Shown: positions 20,591 to 33,615, numbered from the stretch's first letter. The stretch: 62,945 nucleotides of DNA from Cymbomonas tetramitiformis (GCA_001247695.2 LGRX02035357.1:1-62945), one strand, 5' to 3'. The notes: a model not told the origin generated them from the sequence alone. Made by a program: numbers and translations.

Positions 20591-21438
20591 TTGCCCCAAG
20601 GTCTCCACAACAGCAAGGGTATAACAACGCCAATATGACTTTGGCATCGCTTTTAGGTGCAACTTCCGCAACTTCCGGGGGGAATTTTATAAAGTATTGC
20701 CCATAATACAAAGCGCCGACGAATAGAGGATGAACACGTAGAACAAAGGCATCCGCGACGCCCCGCAGCGCTTACGAAGGAGTCTAGGAAGGGATTTCAT
20801 ATTCGAACAGACGATGCCACTTTGCCACACGATTACGCCTGATCACGGGGGTGGCCGTGGGCTTGTGAGCGTGCAATTAGAGGGGGGCATTCTCCTTCCA
20901 ATCTGCTGATCGCTTAGTCAGTGCTACTACATCGACAAGAATGCGCCATCCAGTAATATCGCGGGGGCGCTGGTATGGGGTGAGAGGATCCCGACCAAAA
21001 CAGGACAAAAGCGATGGGATGTTTATTACAGGAGCTGGTGCGGAGGCTCTGAGTCAAGCTGCTCGTCATAACAAGAGTGTAGTGACAACCCTTGGGCATC
21101 GCAATATCGGTTGTGAAGCGGCCCGTGGCTTGATAGGGGTTCCACAATAGGGGGGCGCATAAACACACGATTTGGTTTTTCTAAAAGTTTGCAGAGGTGG
21201 ATCACACTTTCAATTTTGGTTTCAATTTCATTTTCAGCACAAACTCTTCTGCAGAGAAAAGTGGCGCTGACGGGGAACATTGAGAAAAGGACCCAATGGT
21301 TGTGCGCCGCCAGTGTAAACTCCCCGACACCAACTGCGACCGCAAGACCAGACACATAGTCCCCAACATATCGCAGTGGTGGTCGGTAATTATATCATTG
21401 GACAAGTTTCTCGCAGAGGGATTTCTAAGTGCTCAAGG

Positions 21439-21572
21439 TCGGGCACCAAACTCCGATGCCGGGCACAAGAAACCGTCGGAGGTCCCGCACCAAACTCCGA
21501 TGCCGGGCACAAGAAACCGTCGGAGGTCGCGCACCAAACTCCGATGCCGGGCACAAGAAACCGTCGGAGACA
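21439..21572. repeat. 44-bp tandem repeat, 3 copies
   Basis: Units of GCACCAAACTCCGATGCCGG followed by GCACAAGAAACCGTCGGAGG start at 21443, 21487 and 21531. No gene is associated; the short frames crossing it are repetitive in all three phases. Confidence 0.95.
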
Positions 21573-21659
21573 TACAGCAGAGTTGCAGGGTGCATTTTGA
21601 CAGACATCTTTACAACTTTCTCAAGCGGAGTGGCATTACTGACGAATCTCCATGAGATA

Positions 21660-22990
21660 TGATGCGGCTGGGCGATAAGCCCGTTAGCACTGCACCTATC
21701 CACACTCCGACCCACTGCCGTGCGCACTGCATCTATCCACACTCCGACCCACTGCCGCGCCCCTCACCGCACCTATTGATAATTTGAGCCAGTGCTGTAA
21801 GCAGTGCACCTATTGATACTTTGAGCCAGTGCTGTAAGCAGTGCACCTATCCATGCTCCGAGATCGTGCTGCATGTTACGGGCCCCAGATGTGCCATTTT
21901 AAGTCAAAATTTGCATTGTGTGCCCCGAGCTATCTGGTTCGTGTGTCGAAAGGAAAAAGAAAATGCATCCGACATTGAAGAAGCAGGTAATGCCAATGAA
22001 TAAGTAGGTACATCAACCAAACCCTCCATAGTCCAGGCGTCCAGCCCTTAAAGCTTTCTATGAGGCCGCGCAAACAACATCACACGCCCACCACATCACA
22101 GGACCCGCTGCTGCAGTTTAAACCGGATGATAAACTGCACGAGGGTGATGCACCAGCAAGCGTGGCACTGATAGGGCTGACACACGATGCACGAATACCG
22201 CACCTGCTTATCAACCAGACGTCGTTGCTGTTTCGCACAAACCGATGTTCGCCTTTATCACATCTGGTCAGCGGTCGCTCCACCCCGTACACGTCAGCAG
22301 TCGCTCCACCCCGTACACGGACAACTGTCAGGACGGTTACCTACGGTGATGATAGGTCCGATGCTGCGGGCCTCAAGAATGTGGGTTTATGCCGCCGTGA
22401 TGGTGAGCCGGTGCTGCAGCTTTTATGTGGTTGAGAGAGTTTTCAGCAACGATGCCCCCCCCGTGGACATGAGTGTACCCATACGTGCCACTCGATGCTC
22501 CGGGCGAGCTCCGTGTGCAGTGCACCTGTTGAAACTCCGAGGTGGATATTCACATACCGCGCATACAGGTGGCCTGGGCAGATCGATCCGAGTCCACCTG
22601 TATGTTACACAGCATGCAAAGGGGGGGCACAGCAGTGGGAGGGCTGTAAACCCTGAGCGCGAGCTTTGTGCTGCAGCTACTGTGAACGCATGAAGCAGTG
22701 TAGCGGTGCTAATACAGCGGGCGGAATGTAAACCAGCCGAAGTATTGGGGCCCATGCTACGGGCGTTGAGATTGTGGGTGTGTGCAGCAGTGATCGATCG
22801 CCAGCAGATGAATCGTGGCGTATGAGGTTAAACGATCTTGCAACGGCCATGCCCATATAGCACGGATTTGAGTGCGCCAGTGCATACCAGTCGATGCTTC
22901 GAGTGAGCGCCGTGTGCAATGTATCTATAGAAACTCCGAGGCCGGTACCCACAAAGCGTGCGAGCAGATGAGCATAGGACATTGAGCTCA
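21660..22990. repeat. Dispersed degenerate repeats (GCAGTGCACCTAT...CTCCGA family)
   Basis: Variants of GTGCACCTATCCACACTCCG occur at about 21690, 21725, 21805, 21840, 22520 and 22920, often near TGCTACGGGC or TGCTGCGGGC. The interval has no credible gene. Confidence 0.6.
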
Positions 22991-24440
22991 GCCCAACGAT
23001 GTTCTAGACAGTGGTACGGCAAGTACGAGGGCGACATCAACTTTCTATGAGTCGGAATAAGTTGCACCTCGCGCCCGTATGTGGTGCCATCAATAGGCAT
23101 ACCTCGTGTGTCGCGCCTATCTAATATACATAATCCACTACGTGGAACAACGTCATCTGGGAGGCCTGATGCACAAATGCTTGAGATATCCGAGTTAAGA
23201 GCACACCAATTTATCACTTGGCAGCAACGTAATAAGCTTCCTGTGATAGATGCCCCAAAAATACGAACTCAGAACACAGAAATACATGACTTTGCCTCTT
23301 GATCTGATGCGTGATAGCTTCTCGAAATCAATAGTTCGAAAATAGCTTTACGCTAGACGGGATAGGATAAGATGAAAATTTCCATTGTTTAAATCGTTTC
23401 GCAATTTGAGTTCCTAGTTAACGTTTGTAGAAATGAAAAGCTCGTGTGCGCGAGTAAAGGTAGAGCGTGCCAGAGCGTGAGTCGAAAGCAGTGGTGGAAT
23501 CCGAAAAGAAACCACCTACCTCTAATCTTGAAATATCCGTCAAATCCGTCATACCTTCAAATCCGCCAGTGGTCTTTACTATACGCGATTACAAAGCTTT
23601 GTTTATTTAAAATAAAGCGGTGTGTCGAAAGCGGATCAGCGTCTTTATCGACCTTGGCGAGCGCCTCCGCCACTAGCTCCCCACAGATCCTGGTAGATTG
23701 ACCTCGACGGTTACCTTGTCAGATTATCTTCGCTGAGGTACTGCAGTTAAAGTATCCGCATTAACGTGATAGGATCAGCCAACTTTGTTTCTATGCTGCG
23801 GGTGGAGAGCATATGCGCTCGGCTGTTGACAACGTTTTATGAATTTCGTTCTGAAGCTTGTCATCTCAAATCCCGCCAGTTGAGTTTTAGGGGTAGGAGA
23901 CACCGTAAATTATTTTGGTAGCCGGGGGCCGATTTGGGCCGTCCGGGGAAATAAAAATATTAGTCATCTCAAATCCCGCCAGACGAAAGTCGGGACGCTC
24001 AGTCGCGTGGCGTCGCGTCGCGTCGCGTCGGGAGCCGGACGGGAGCGGGATCGGGAGTGCTTGAAACAGTTTTGAGTTTTCAGAATAAGCTATAAGCCCT
24101 AATAAAAAGCCTAAAAGGGGTACAGTAACACTTGCCGTGGACATCCGTCGCGTGGACAAAATCGTATCATCACCATCTCGATCTGTCACCATCCGATCGG
24201 CATAACCATCAGAAATGTTAACCCCATATGCTATAAAATAAATGGTCCAGTTTATTTGCTCTCGGAGCAAGAGTATACAGTTAGAGTTAGAGTAGTCTTA
24301 CCCAGTGGAGTCGTGTCACCATTTGCTTTTGATGATATTGATGATATACATATATTATGTATTATATAATACATGTACGTTTGGTGTAATAACTTGAGGT
24401 GGTTAAAAATTCTGAAGCATAACCGGATGATCAGCCTTCC
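22991..24440. other. Gene-poor AT-balanced intergenic DNA
   Basis: The phrase GTCATCTCAAATCCCGCCAG occurs twice about 100 bp apart (near 23863 and 23962). A short (GCGTC)n run lies near 24009-24030. No open frame has coding character. The last 150 bases before 24494 presumably contain the promoter of the next gene, but no core motif stands out. Confidence 0.5.
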
Positions 24441-24493
24441 TTGAAATTATAAAGGCATTGCCTGACACAAGTAACACTCAAGACGGTCACTCG

Positions 24494-27120
24494 ATGGGTT
24501 TCAGCGCAAGGGAGGTCGAAGGCATTTCTAGAGGAGTGTCGCTGCCTGGGCTCCACGCGCTTGCTTCACGGCCAGAGTGCCAAGGCCGCAGCGTTCTTGA
24601 CTTATGGCACGATATGTGGTTACCAAAGTTGTTGCCAGAAGGTTGGACTCTGCGGTACGTAAATGGCCATAAAAAAAAGTCCAAAGCTGTGAACGAAGAA
24701 ACTGGTGTGGCGAATGACTACGCTCCTGAAGGCACCCTGTCGGTGCTAGAGCTCTTTGTGAATCCAGCTATGATTGGGCCTGCAACCCACTTCGTCTCTT
24801 TCCCAGCTCTGATGCTACTCACCGAGATTGTTGAGGCCGTGGAATCTACTTTATCAGCTAGCGAGCAGCCAGTCTTCATCTGGATGGACGTACTAAGTAT
24901 AGGGTGGAACGATAACGTACATATTCAGCAGGCCGTTATCAATGAGACCCGCCAAGTTGTGCAGGTAATTCCACGTTCCATCCATCTTGCGCATCGATTA
25001 GAATAGAAGTTGCTTCGGAATTATTTTCGTTTGCAAACTCGGCATGGTGGTTACCGTTCTCAGCAGAAACCATTTATTTTTGTCGCTTGATGTGAGGCGT
25101 TGCCATAGCAACATGCGACGGACATAGTTCGTTTTGATATCGTTCGACATATATATTTATCCTCTCTTACCGTTGGTTGGCTTTAAAAAGGTATGCAGCA
25201 AGTGGGATGACCCTGAGCGGCTGAAACGAGCCTGGATGATGTTCGAGTTGTTCAGCGCCATAAGGGTGGATGCAGAATTGCACTATGCCATGACCCTTGC
25301 CGAGCAGCGTCGCTTGGCGGATGACCTACGCATCAACGGACCGAATGTGGTGCTCGATATCGTGTATCGCTTTGAGGCTGACCCTTGTCGCACTCATAGC
25401 ATGTTTCAGCTTGAACTGCTGAAAACCGAACTGCACAGCATAGTTGAGCAGCAAGGAGGGCGTGCGGAGATCGAGCACCAGCTGGCAGAGCGCACCCGCT
25501 CCGCTTACGCCAAAATCATCGCAAGAGAATTTGACCGGCGTTGGGCCGAGCTGGGAGACATGGTGTGTGATTCTTGCAGTAAAGACTCTCTCTCACTTCA
25601 AGCTTCTACAGGCGCGTCTTAGAGTTTCAGGGTTTTGATAAGACAGAATGACGTGTCGCTTAATCTTGTGGGTGGCGTTGGCACACTTCCCATTTTCGTC
25701 ATACAAGTTCCCGCAACATGATTCCATCTTGGATATCCAACTTTGGTAGGGGGGTTTGCGGAGTTTACAGGATCTTGACGGTGGCATAACCAAGTCAGAA
25801 TCTGATGTCCTTGATCTCGGTCATCAGCTCGCCCGCTTGTGGGCGCTGACGCAAAACGTAGACCTTGCAGAGAAACTGTTTGGACAGGTGTTGCAGCGCC
25901 TTCCCTCGGCGGCTACCACGGTCCGGGCGGGTGCACACGCCCGGAGGGATCGCACAACCGCCGAGCTGGTGCAGTTGTTGAAGCAACAAGGGCGTATCGA
26001 GGATGCGCACACTGCTGAACGCGATGTCAGCGGTTGCGGTAAGCTCCCGGTCTCGTGGGAGGGAATATCCGTGTCATACCTTGAGGGCTTCGCGGAGGAG
26101 AACGCGGCCGAGCTCAGGTTTCTCAGCACGGACGCGTTTGTGGAGCGCGTCGTGAAGCCGGAGACCCGAAAACATGGGGCTGTCGCTTTGATAGAAACCG
26201 CAGCCTGTAATGAAGCTCGTGGTAAGCCAACCTTCTTTGTCTCTCACGCGTGGCGCCAGACGTTCTATGTGCCGAAGGATGCGCCTGCCGCGGCTTGGCG
26301 CGGCGGCCTTGTGCAAGCGCTGGTGGGCTCTACAAGCAAGGAGGCTCGAGGGAGCACGCACTTTTGGTACGACGTATTCTGCGTGAACCAACATCTGAGG
26401 TCACCGTATGACGGCGGACTACTTGCGTTTGCTTTTGATCCTTTGCGCAACGCCATCATCGAGTGCGATCACCTGAAACTCTTCATGGAGACTTGGGATG
26501 ACCCGGCGCCGCTTAGCCGGGTATGGTGCCTTGTGGAGATCCACGCTGCATTTCTGTTGGGGAAGGAGGTGAAGATCGTGATGCCCCCTCGGGCGATGGA
26601 CACCTTCCGAAAGCAAGGTACGAAGGACGACATCGAGCGCATCGTCTCACGTATCGACATTAAGCATGCCAGCGCAACTTTTCAATCTGACCGCCACAAA
26701 GTGCTCAATTTTGTGGAGGATACCATCGGGTGCGACAACCTCACCCTCTTTTGCCAGGAAATAATTCGAGCAGCGTTGTATGGCTTGGCTGGGATGGCGA
26801 AGAGTACAGACAGGAGCAAATGGACAAGTCTCTTGAAGGGCATAGTTGATACCGTCGAGAATCAGCCATGCTCTCCCGGCACAGTGCCAAAGGAGATTGA
26901 GGTCAAGCGCGGCGTTGCCATGATGCAGTGTCGCATCTTCCCTCCTGATGCCATTGAGCACATAGCAGGGAAAGAACTTTTGAATGAGGTGGCGCACAAA
27001 GCCTTGAGGTTCTACGGGCCTCGCAGCCAGTTATATCTTGATCTAAAACGACAGACGGATGAGCTGGGCTGTGAAAGTGCTGCAAAAGGTGCAAAAAGGA
27101 GGAAAGTTACTCCCTCCTAG
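24494..27120 (+). CDS. Tandem TIR-like ('FVSHAW') domain protein with TPR-like linker
   Basis: Three exons join in phase 0: 24494-24964, 25191-25562 and 25771-27120, about 730 residues. An in-frame TTG lies further upstream at 24458, but ATG 24494 is the first methionine. Domain copy 1 (about residues 90-240) runs THFVSFPALMLL, FIWMDVLSI, then across intron 1 CSKWDDPERLKRAWMMFELF. Exon 3 starts with helical TPR-like text (LGHQLARLWALTQNVDLAEK, then TAELVQLLKQQGRIEDAHTA). Domain copy 2 (about residues 425-620) runs PTFFVSHAWRQTF, HFWYDVFCVNQH, LKLFMETWDDPAPLSRVWCL, VEI. The same FVSHAW...W-x-D...W-C-L-x-E layout occurs in lineage-expanded protist proteins. It resembles TIR domains, in which the Glu after WCL is catalytic in NADases; both copies keep that Glu. 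The C-terminus is basic (KRRKV). TIR relationship and any NADase role are inference. Confidence 0.8.
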
Positions 27121-30100
27121 GACATACCAGGGAAAATGTGTTTCCCACGGACAGTTATGATTAAGGTAACTCAACGGTGGGGCTTGCCCCTAACCTTCGG
27201 ACATCGTAATTGCCGCTTGGGGCTATTGACTCAACGAATCCTCTGAGACTGTTATTGTAGCTCGGGGCTGTTGGCACTCCTAAGCCTCAGATGTCAGTAT
27301 ATAATTCTCCCAAACATTTGCACTGTTCTTGACAATGCCGTTTCGTTGCCAAGTTTTAGGGCAGAGAGTTCTCGACTGCTGACCTAGTGACCTTATTCTT
27401 CGGAAGAATATGGGGCCCGAAAGATGTCACGTGGCAAGTACATATGGAGACCTGTCACTTTTAAAGTACATATGACTACATCCACGACTCAGATGTGATG
27501 CTTAGAGTGGTGAGCTGATAATGGGCGTCTCGGGACATTTTTCATGGTACCCACGAGTTCCAGTCGATAATACATGTAAAAAATAAGTCCCTTCGCATTT
27601 GCAATCACATTTTCCGCCATCCGTTGGATCACTGGGGCCCAAAAACAGCGAAAAAATGCCGTTTTTCATGATATTTCCATTTTTTGTGATTTTTGTTATG
27701 ACGAAAATGTAAGTTCTCAGGTCATGTTGGGCTTCTGCATGTTACTTTGTAGTTTCCAAGATCTAATGCAATATGATAGCCGTGGTCCCACCCAAAAACC
27801 GCGCGATATGCAATAGTTGAAAATTGGCCGGCATCACTCTGGTCATATCTGAGTCGTGGATGTAGTCATATACAGTAGTACTACTTTTGTACCGCCACCT
27901 TCGTAGTATGGGTAAATTTACTGGCATTGCCATAAATCCTCGTCGGAAAGTCCAGTATCAGCAGGTCAAACGCAAGCCTTAAACATTCATCATTGTTGTT
28001 TTGTTATTCGCTTTTGGGGTATCAACAAAACTCGTTTGCAGACAAACGGCACGAGAGTCGATTTACAGTAATTCTTGTTAGGCAGAGTGTCCCAAATGGG
28101 CCATGTCTCAGAAAACAAAATTCCGTCCCCGACTAGTGAGGTACAAATGGGCCATGTCTCAGTTGGTCCTACTTTCATTGCGGTATGCAATTTGTTATCC
28201 GAAACCTACCTATCCCAGGGAACACTTGCTCTCACAATAGATTATGATTGGGGGGGTGTGTAAATAATCACACAAGTATCCTGGTACATTACATATAATA
28301 CGAATTGGCATTGGTCCGTGACACTCGGGACCTGTTGGCTAGGTGCCGTGAGGTATGACGCCCTCATAGTATGATGGGGCATAGCTCACTCTAGTCCCGA
28401 CACAACACATTATTACCAGATTTTGGCGAGTACTCAAAAATCGGATACGATTGACAGCGCGTCCCCAGTCAATAGTGGCGCCCATCAAATCGCGCGCAAG
28501 TGACGTCGATAAAAAAGTCGGGCGTTAATTGCGGGATGATCAATTGTATACACGGTGCTGAGGGAGGATTTGAGGGGAATGATTTCCTCCCCTCGCTCCC
28601 AAAGTTGGTTCCGTGTCGGGCACCATTTCGTGTTGATGTAACTACTTAATTGGCGCACACAGCTTAATGGAGAAATTTAGAATGGCATAACAAGTATAAC
28701 GCCACAATGAAATACGACCCGATTTCCGCTATACACTACAAGTTTTAATGCGCAAATTTGCAGTTCGTTACGGTTCCGGATCTGACGGTTCGTATCATGA
28801 TGATGAACAGGGAGACTCAAGATGATAATCGAGAATAGGGCATGCAAGATATAAATGTTACGCTTGCATAAGGTGACAAGTGACAGAGGTGCCACAAGAG
28901 TTGGTCATTATACTTGGATAAAAAACGATCGGTGATGGCGGCCAACTCTTGTACCTCTGGGTCGCGCTTATAAGGGGGATTTCAGTGGTGCTGAAGATTT
29001 GGCCGACGACCGGCGATCAAAATTTTGGCGAATATATTTTGCATTAGCGACACCAGACGCACAGTGTTTACGCATTCAACACTGTGTCGCATGTAAGAAA
29101 AAAATCTCCAAGACTGGAATCGACCGGCGCTCTATCTAAAAGACGATCGTCAATCGCCGGCGACACGTCATGCTTCAACAACACTGGTCGCGATTAAAAT
29201 CTAGTGCAAGAATTAGCAGCCTAGACTAGAATGTGACGTAGATAGCCGCGTAAATCGCGATATAAGCCGCTTATAGTTATATACGCATTGACGCTTATAT
29301 CGGATATAATATAAGCGCATTTTGGGCCCGATTTTTCAGGGTTATGTTTATATATCCCGCGAACCAACATAAGCGTACCGATATCAGCGTGACGCGTATA
29401 TAATTGTCCACCGCTGGTATGAACGTATGAACCGCCTTTACTGAAAACAGGGTAGGGTGCCGTGATCTCACAAAATAATAAGTATTGATTACAACTTCCA
29501 TAATTAATTTTTATTGCAAAGCTGCCACCAGTTGAAAATTTAGCGTCGAATTTTGCAACATCGAACATGACTCCCTATTTTTATACCTTATATCGTTGGT
29601 TTGACTTGATATTGTTGACCAGATATTGTTTCACGTCGTGACGTGACACTAGAGGCGATTCTGAGAGCTTACATCTGGGTTTTTCGAGTGTGCCGTTATT
29701 TCGCATATTTATTCGAATCGTGCCACTCCAGAATATTGGACACAATCTGAAACAGGCGTATAAAAGGAATATAATCCTCGCGACAAGTCATTTTTTAATC
29801 ATTATACACGAGTGACGTCAGACTGTATAAATCACATGAAACGTCTTTTTCCACGAGGTTGACGTTACCTGTCGAGTATAATGAATTATTACTGGACGCG
29901 CTTTCCGGAACCGAAGGGTGCGTACCGTGGCATGACTGTATATTTTCACTTTTCGGATTCGACTGTGTTTAAACGTGTGTAATATATAATTCATCGATTT
30001 GTGACTCGCGTTGCACATAAAGGTAATGCGGTGAACGAGATCATGCTATAAATCGTCCCATCCAATATTCGGCCGTTATCCTACGACAGTAGTACGATGG

Positions 30101-30660
30101 CAGTAAATCGGTAAGTCTTGCGAATCATTGCGAATATATAAGTATCGTATAAATCCCGACAACTGATGCAATTTGGAATAGGCGGGGATTCTTCTGTTGT
30201 CCGTCCAGTATCCTATAAATATGCATAAACAATATTTGGCAGTGATCGTACTACAGTTGTACGACGAGCGGTAAATGGATGGGTCATGCGGATGACAGGA
30301 GAAATATACGTATCAATTTTTTTCCGAAGGCCGATGCGATTTGGGATTGGCCGAAATTCATTTGTCATCGTCCACTATTCGACAAATGACGAAAGTCGCA
30401 TCGGGCAGCATCTTGGCTCGAAGAATCAGAGCGTCGTCCCATGACGGGAGATCGAAATGATGCCGATCGTGCGCAATGCGCCCTTCATGTAGAAAACATT
30501 CGGCCAATTGTTCCGGCTGCCGAGAACATAGGTCCGGTCTCCCCACGAACCATTTCAGCGGCTGGACTCGAAAGAAAGAATTCTGTTTCCAGAAAGATAC
30601 TGTTTCATATATACATATATTTTTTATAACGAAGACCGTGTTCAGCGCCACTTAACACTT
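27121..30660. other. AT-rich gene-poor stretch
   Basis: No frame with coding character. CAAATGGGCCATGTCTCAG occurs twice (about 28091 and 28144). Around 30040-30450 there are diverged repeats built on CCATCCAATATTCGGC.../GTCCAGTATCCTATAAATA..., each followed by a ...GTACGA(C/T)G...GTAAAT... block. Otherwise nothing recognisable. Confidence 0.5.
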
Positions 30661-30689
30661 TTTCAGGTGCAGAGGAAGCGTGCCCGATC

Positions 30690-31225
30690 TTGTGTCGTTC
30701 GTTTCCATCGCAATTTGCCTCCGGGAGTCGTATTGTGGCCTGCATACGTAGTAGTTAAAATTGATGTGATGCTGAATCGAAGCGAGCTGCTCAAAAACAG
30801 GTCAGAATTGGTATTTAGAAAGGGAATTTCGAGGTCGCAGGTGTAGAAGACGCGTGTAGCCCGAATTTTCCTGAGAGAGTCGTATTGTGGCACGTTATTG
30901 CTTTCGTGCCACACTGGGAGGGCGTGCACAGAGTAGTGAAAATTGTTGTGATGCTGAATCGAAGCGTGCTGTTTAGCAAGGGTCAGAATTGGTATTGAGA
31001 AAGGGAATTTTAAGGTCGTAGGTGTAGAGGAGGCGTACAACCCCAATTTGCCTCAGAGAGTCGTATTGTGATGTGCCACACTGGGAGGGCGTGCATAGAG
31101 TACTTAAAATTGTTGCGTTGCTGAATCGAAGCGAGCTGTTTAGCAAGGGTCGGAATGGATATCTGGAAAGGGAATTTTGAGGTCGCAGTTGTAGAGGAGC
31201 GTGCAGCAGCCCGAAATTTTCTAAG
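30690..31225. repeat. 150-180-bp tandem repeat, 3 copies
   Basis: GAGTCGTATTGTG marks units at about 30725, 30877 and 31058. Each continues with AAAATTGTTGTGATGCTGAA, TCGAAGCGAGCTG and AGAATTGGTAT. Minus-strand frames across the array are repeat by-products. Confidence 0.85.
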
Positions 31226-31237
31226 GTGTGCATAAAA

Positions 31238-31267
31238 TACCTTCGGCGGCGCAGTGCGCCGAAGGTA
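31238..31267. repeat. Perfect 11-bp inverted repeat (hairpin)
   Basis: TACCTTCGGCG (31238-31248) and CGCCGAAGGTA (31257-31267) flank GCGCAGTG. It lies at the end of the preceding tandem array and could be an element terminus or an RNA hairpin. Confidence 0.9.
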
Positions 31268-31920
31268 ATGAACATGATTCTCACACTTTTCGCGTGGTTC
31301 GTGTTGTTGTTGCGTGTTGATGATTGGCTTTGTCTGTTTTGTGGTGAATAATACCAGGTATGGAGGAACGCAGTGACACTTCCGACGAGGATTACGACCC
31401 CACCTTAAGCGAAAAGCGACCGCTTAAGGGAGGAGAGCGATTAGGTACGTAGGATGTCAGAGGGCAGCAGAGGCCAACCAAAGGAAGCGAGACGAGAAAG
31501 GAAACACGCGATCTGAATCTCAGCCGCCTGCCGGGACTCCTAGGGAACCATCTCGCAATCGTTCTGACTCACTTGGCCCCAAGAAGGGGAAGATACTTTT
31601 TCGTGGACTGGACCCCCTAGAGCTTTTGTTAAAGAGTGAAGGTTAAATCTCAGCAGAAGTGCTAGCACTAGACGCATGGACAGTCTGAAAGAGCATCCCA
31701 GTGGGAGTCTTTTTTGAAAGAGCATCCCAGCATCCCACACGCACACTCTTTTTTGAAAGAGAATCCCAGCATCCCACACGCCCACTCAACTTATAATTGA
31801 GTATTTTTTCCTTTTCCTGTGTTGAAGTGTGCGCGGGGGGTATCCCTGTCCTCGTTTTTAGGGAGGCGAAGGCGAAGGCAGAAAACAAGTGCCACTCAAT
31901 CTTCAACCCCGGATACAGAT

Positions 31921-32900
31921 ATGGAGGAGGCGCCTTCTCAGGAGACGCAGGAGGCGCCCTCTCAGGAGGCGCCCTCTCAGGAGGCGCCCTCTCAGGAGAC
32001 GCAGGAGGCGCCCTCTCAGGAGGCGCCTTCTCCGGAGGCGCATTGTGAGGTACGGTATCTTTCTTTGCCGGTCTCAGTACTTGTTGTGTGTACGTAAGTG
32101 TATACCGCTTCTCCTGCGTAATAGATATAGTTACATATGCCGAAGTATATATTAGCCAGAAACTGAGTACTTGTGTGTCTTTCAGATTCCCATACCCACT
32201 AGACACATGGTGGCTAAGAAGATAAAGAAAGTCGTCCCCGTGATTTACAACGAGTACTTTACTACTGTCAATGGGAAGCTTGTCCCTACGGCTACTCAGG
32301 ACTCCTTGCAAGGTGAGGGCTGAACACCATCGTACACCTACGTGGCTTACTTTTTTGTTGTTTAACTCGAATATGGTTGTATGACAGATGGGAAGTGGCA
32401 CAAGCTCGACACCGATCCACTCGGGAACCCCTCGTTTCTTGAGGTGTTGCGGAACGTATTTCCTGCAACTAAGAACCGAGGCGAAGAGAGCTTACTCCAA
32501 AAGTTTACCACCAAGGCCATCGCGTTCGTATTATTCTAGGTGTTTACTCCAACTTGCTTTGCGCTGAAGGCATTGGTGGTTGGGCCTTGGAATATCTCAC
32601 GACGTTCGCTCCAAACCGGCATACCCCACAGGAGGCGAAGGTGAGGACATGAGCTACGTAGGGTGTGCAACTATTTTGAATATGAGTTTCATGTTGTTGG
32701 ACGTAAGATAACATAATATGTATGGTTTGCAGGTGGAGTCAGGCGCGTGGCTTGCACAAGCGTACTGGGAATGGGTGTTGAAGGTGGAAGGATACAACCT
32801 TACCATAAGCGCATTAGCCCCCAAGAGCAAAATAGCTTGGCCGATTCCATCAAGTGATATGGCCGATCTGGCTAACCTTGAGGATCCTTTTGAGCGATGA
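31921..32900 (+). CDS. Small multi-exon gene of unknown function, one frame break
   Basis: I do not recognise the family. Exon a (from ATG 31921, possibly longer upstream, to 32049) encodes an APSQE repeat. Exon b (32186-32312) reads RHMVAKKIKKVVPVIYNEYF and ends CAAG/GTGAGG. Exon c (from 32388) joins in phase (DGKWHKLDTDPLGNPSFLEV) and reads LLQKFTTKAIAF before a stop at about 32539. The next coding-like piece (32545-32640: NLLCAEGIGGWALEYLTTFA) is in another frame and joins in phase to the last exon (32733-32900: SGAWLAQAYWEWVLKVEG, stop 32900). The break near 32540 is either an indel (assembly error or pseudogene) or an intron I could not place. It could belong to an old mobile element. 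Confidence 0.45.
31925..32040 (+). repeat. In-frame 15-bp repeat encoding (Gln-Glu-Ala-Pro-Ser)n
   Basis: CAGGAGGCGCCCTCT-type units repeat 6-8 times with occasional insertion of an extra six bases (Gln-Thr). The frame is preserved across all units. Confidence 0.9.
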
Positions 32901-33089
32901 GACACTTTACTTCGAAGTACTAGCTTGTCAAAAAACGATACAACCTAGCTACTATTGCAGTCTGTATATGGTGTTAAGCGATGCAGTGACCAAGACTAGC
33001 CACCTTTAGCTAACATACCCAATGTTCTCGGTATAATAATGGCGAGGGCATGCTAGGCCACTGCAATATTGCAAGTGTGTATATTTGTG

Positions 33090-33615
33090 GCACTTGTGTG
33101 AAGTTACCGCATGCATACATGCAAGCTTGCAAGGGTGCCGTACACGTTGTGTATATATGCCATATGCATATTGGCTGCATATTTACACTTTATGGTGCAC
33201 GCTGCACATTTACGAGATGTGAAGTTACAGTTAGCATACATGCAAGGGGTGCATACATCCTATATGTATATGTCATATGCAATTTGGCTGCATATTTACA
33301 CTTTTTGGTGCAAGCTGCATATTTACGAGATGTGAAGTTACAGTTAGCATACTTGCTGGGGGTGCATACATCCTGTATATATATGGCATGTGCAAATCGG
33401 CTGCATATTTACACTTTATGGTACATGCTGCATATTTACGAGATGTGAAGTTACAGTTAGCATACTTGCAGGGGGTGCATACATCTTATATATATATATA
33501 TATATGCCATGTGCAAATTGGCTACATATTTATAGCTTGTGCAGCTTGCTACAAATTTACAGGATGTGAAGTTACAGTTAGCATACATGCAAGGGGTACA
33601 GTTACCCCGTATATA
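33090..33615. repeat. 113-121-bp satellite, about 4.5 copies
   Basis: GTGAAGTTAC marks units at 33098, 33219, 33332, 33445 and 33566. Each contains GTTAGCATAC, a (TA)n run and GCTGCATATTTACACTTT. Frames through the array translate as aromatic-rich repeats and are not credible genes. A decayed partial copy lies near 33740. Confidence 0.95.

Noticed and set aside
22060..22700. Plus-strand ORFs of 124-168 residues
   Set aside because: They cross dispersed repeats and lack a domain, splice structure or protein-like composition.
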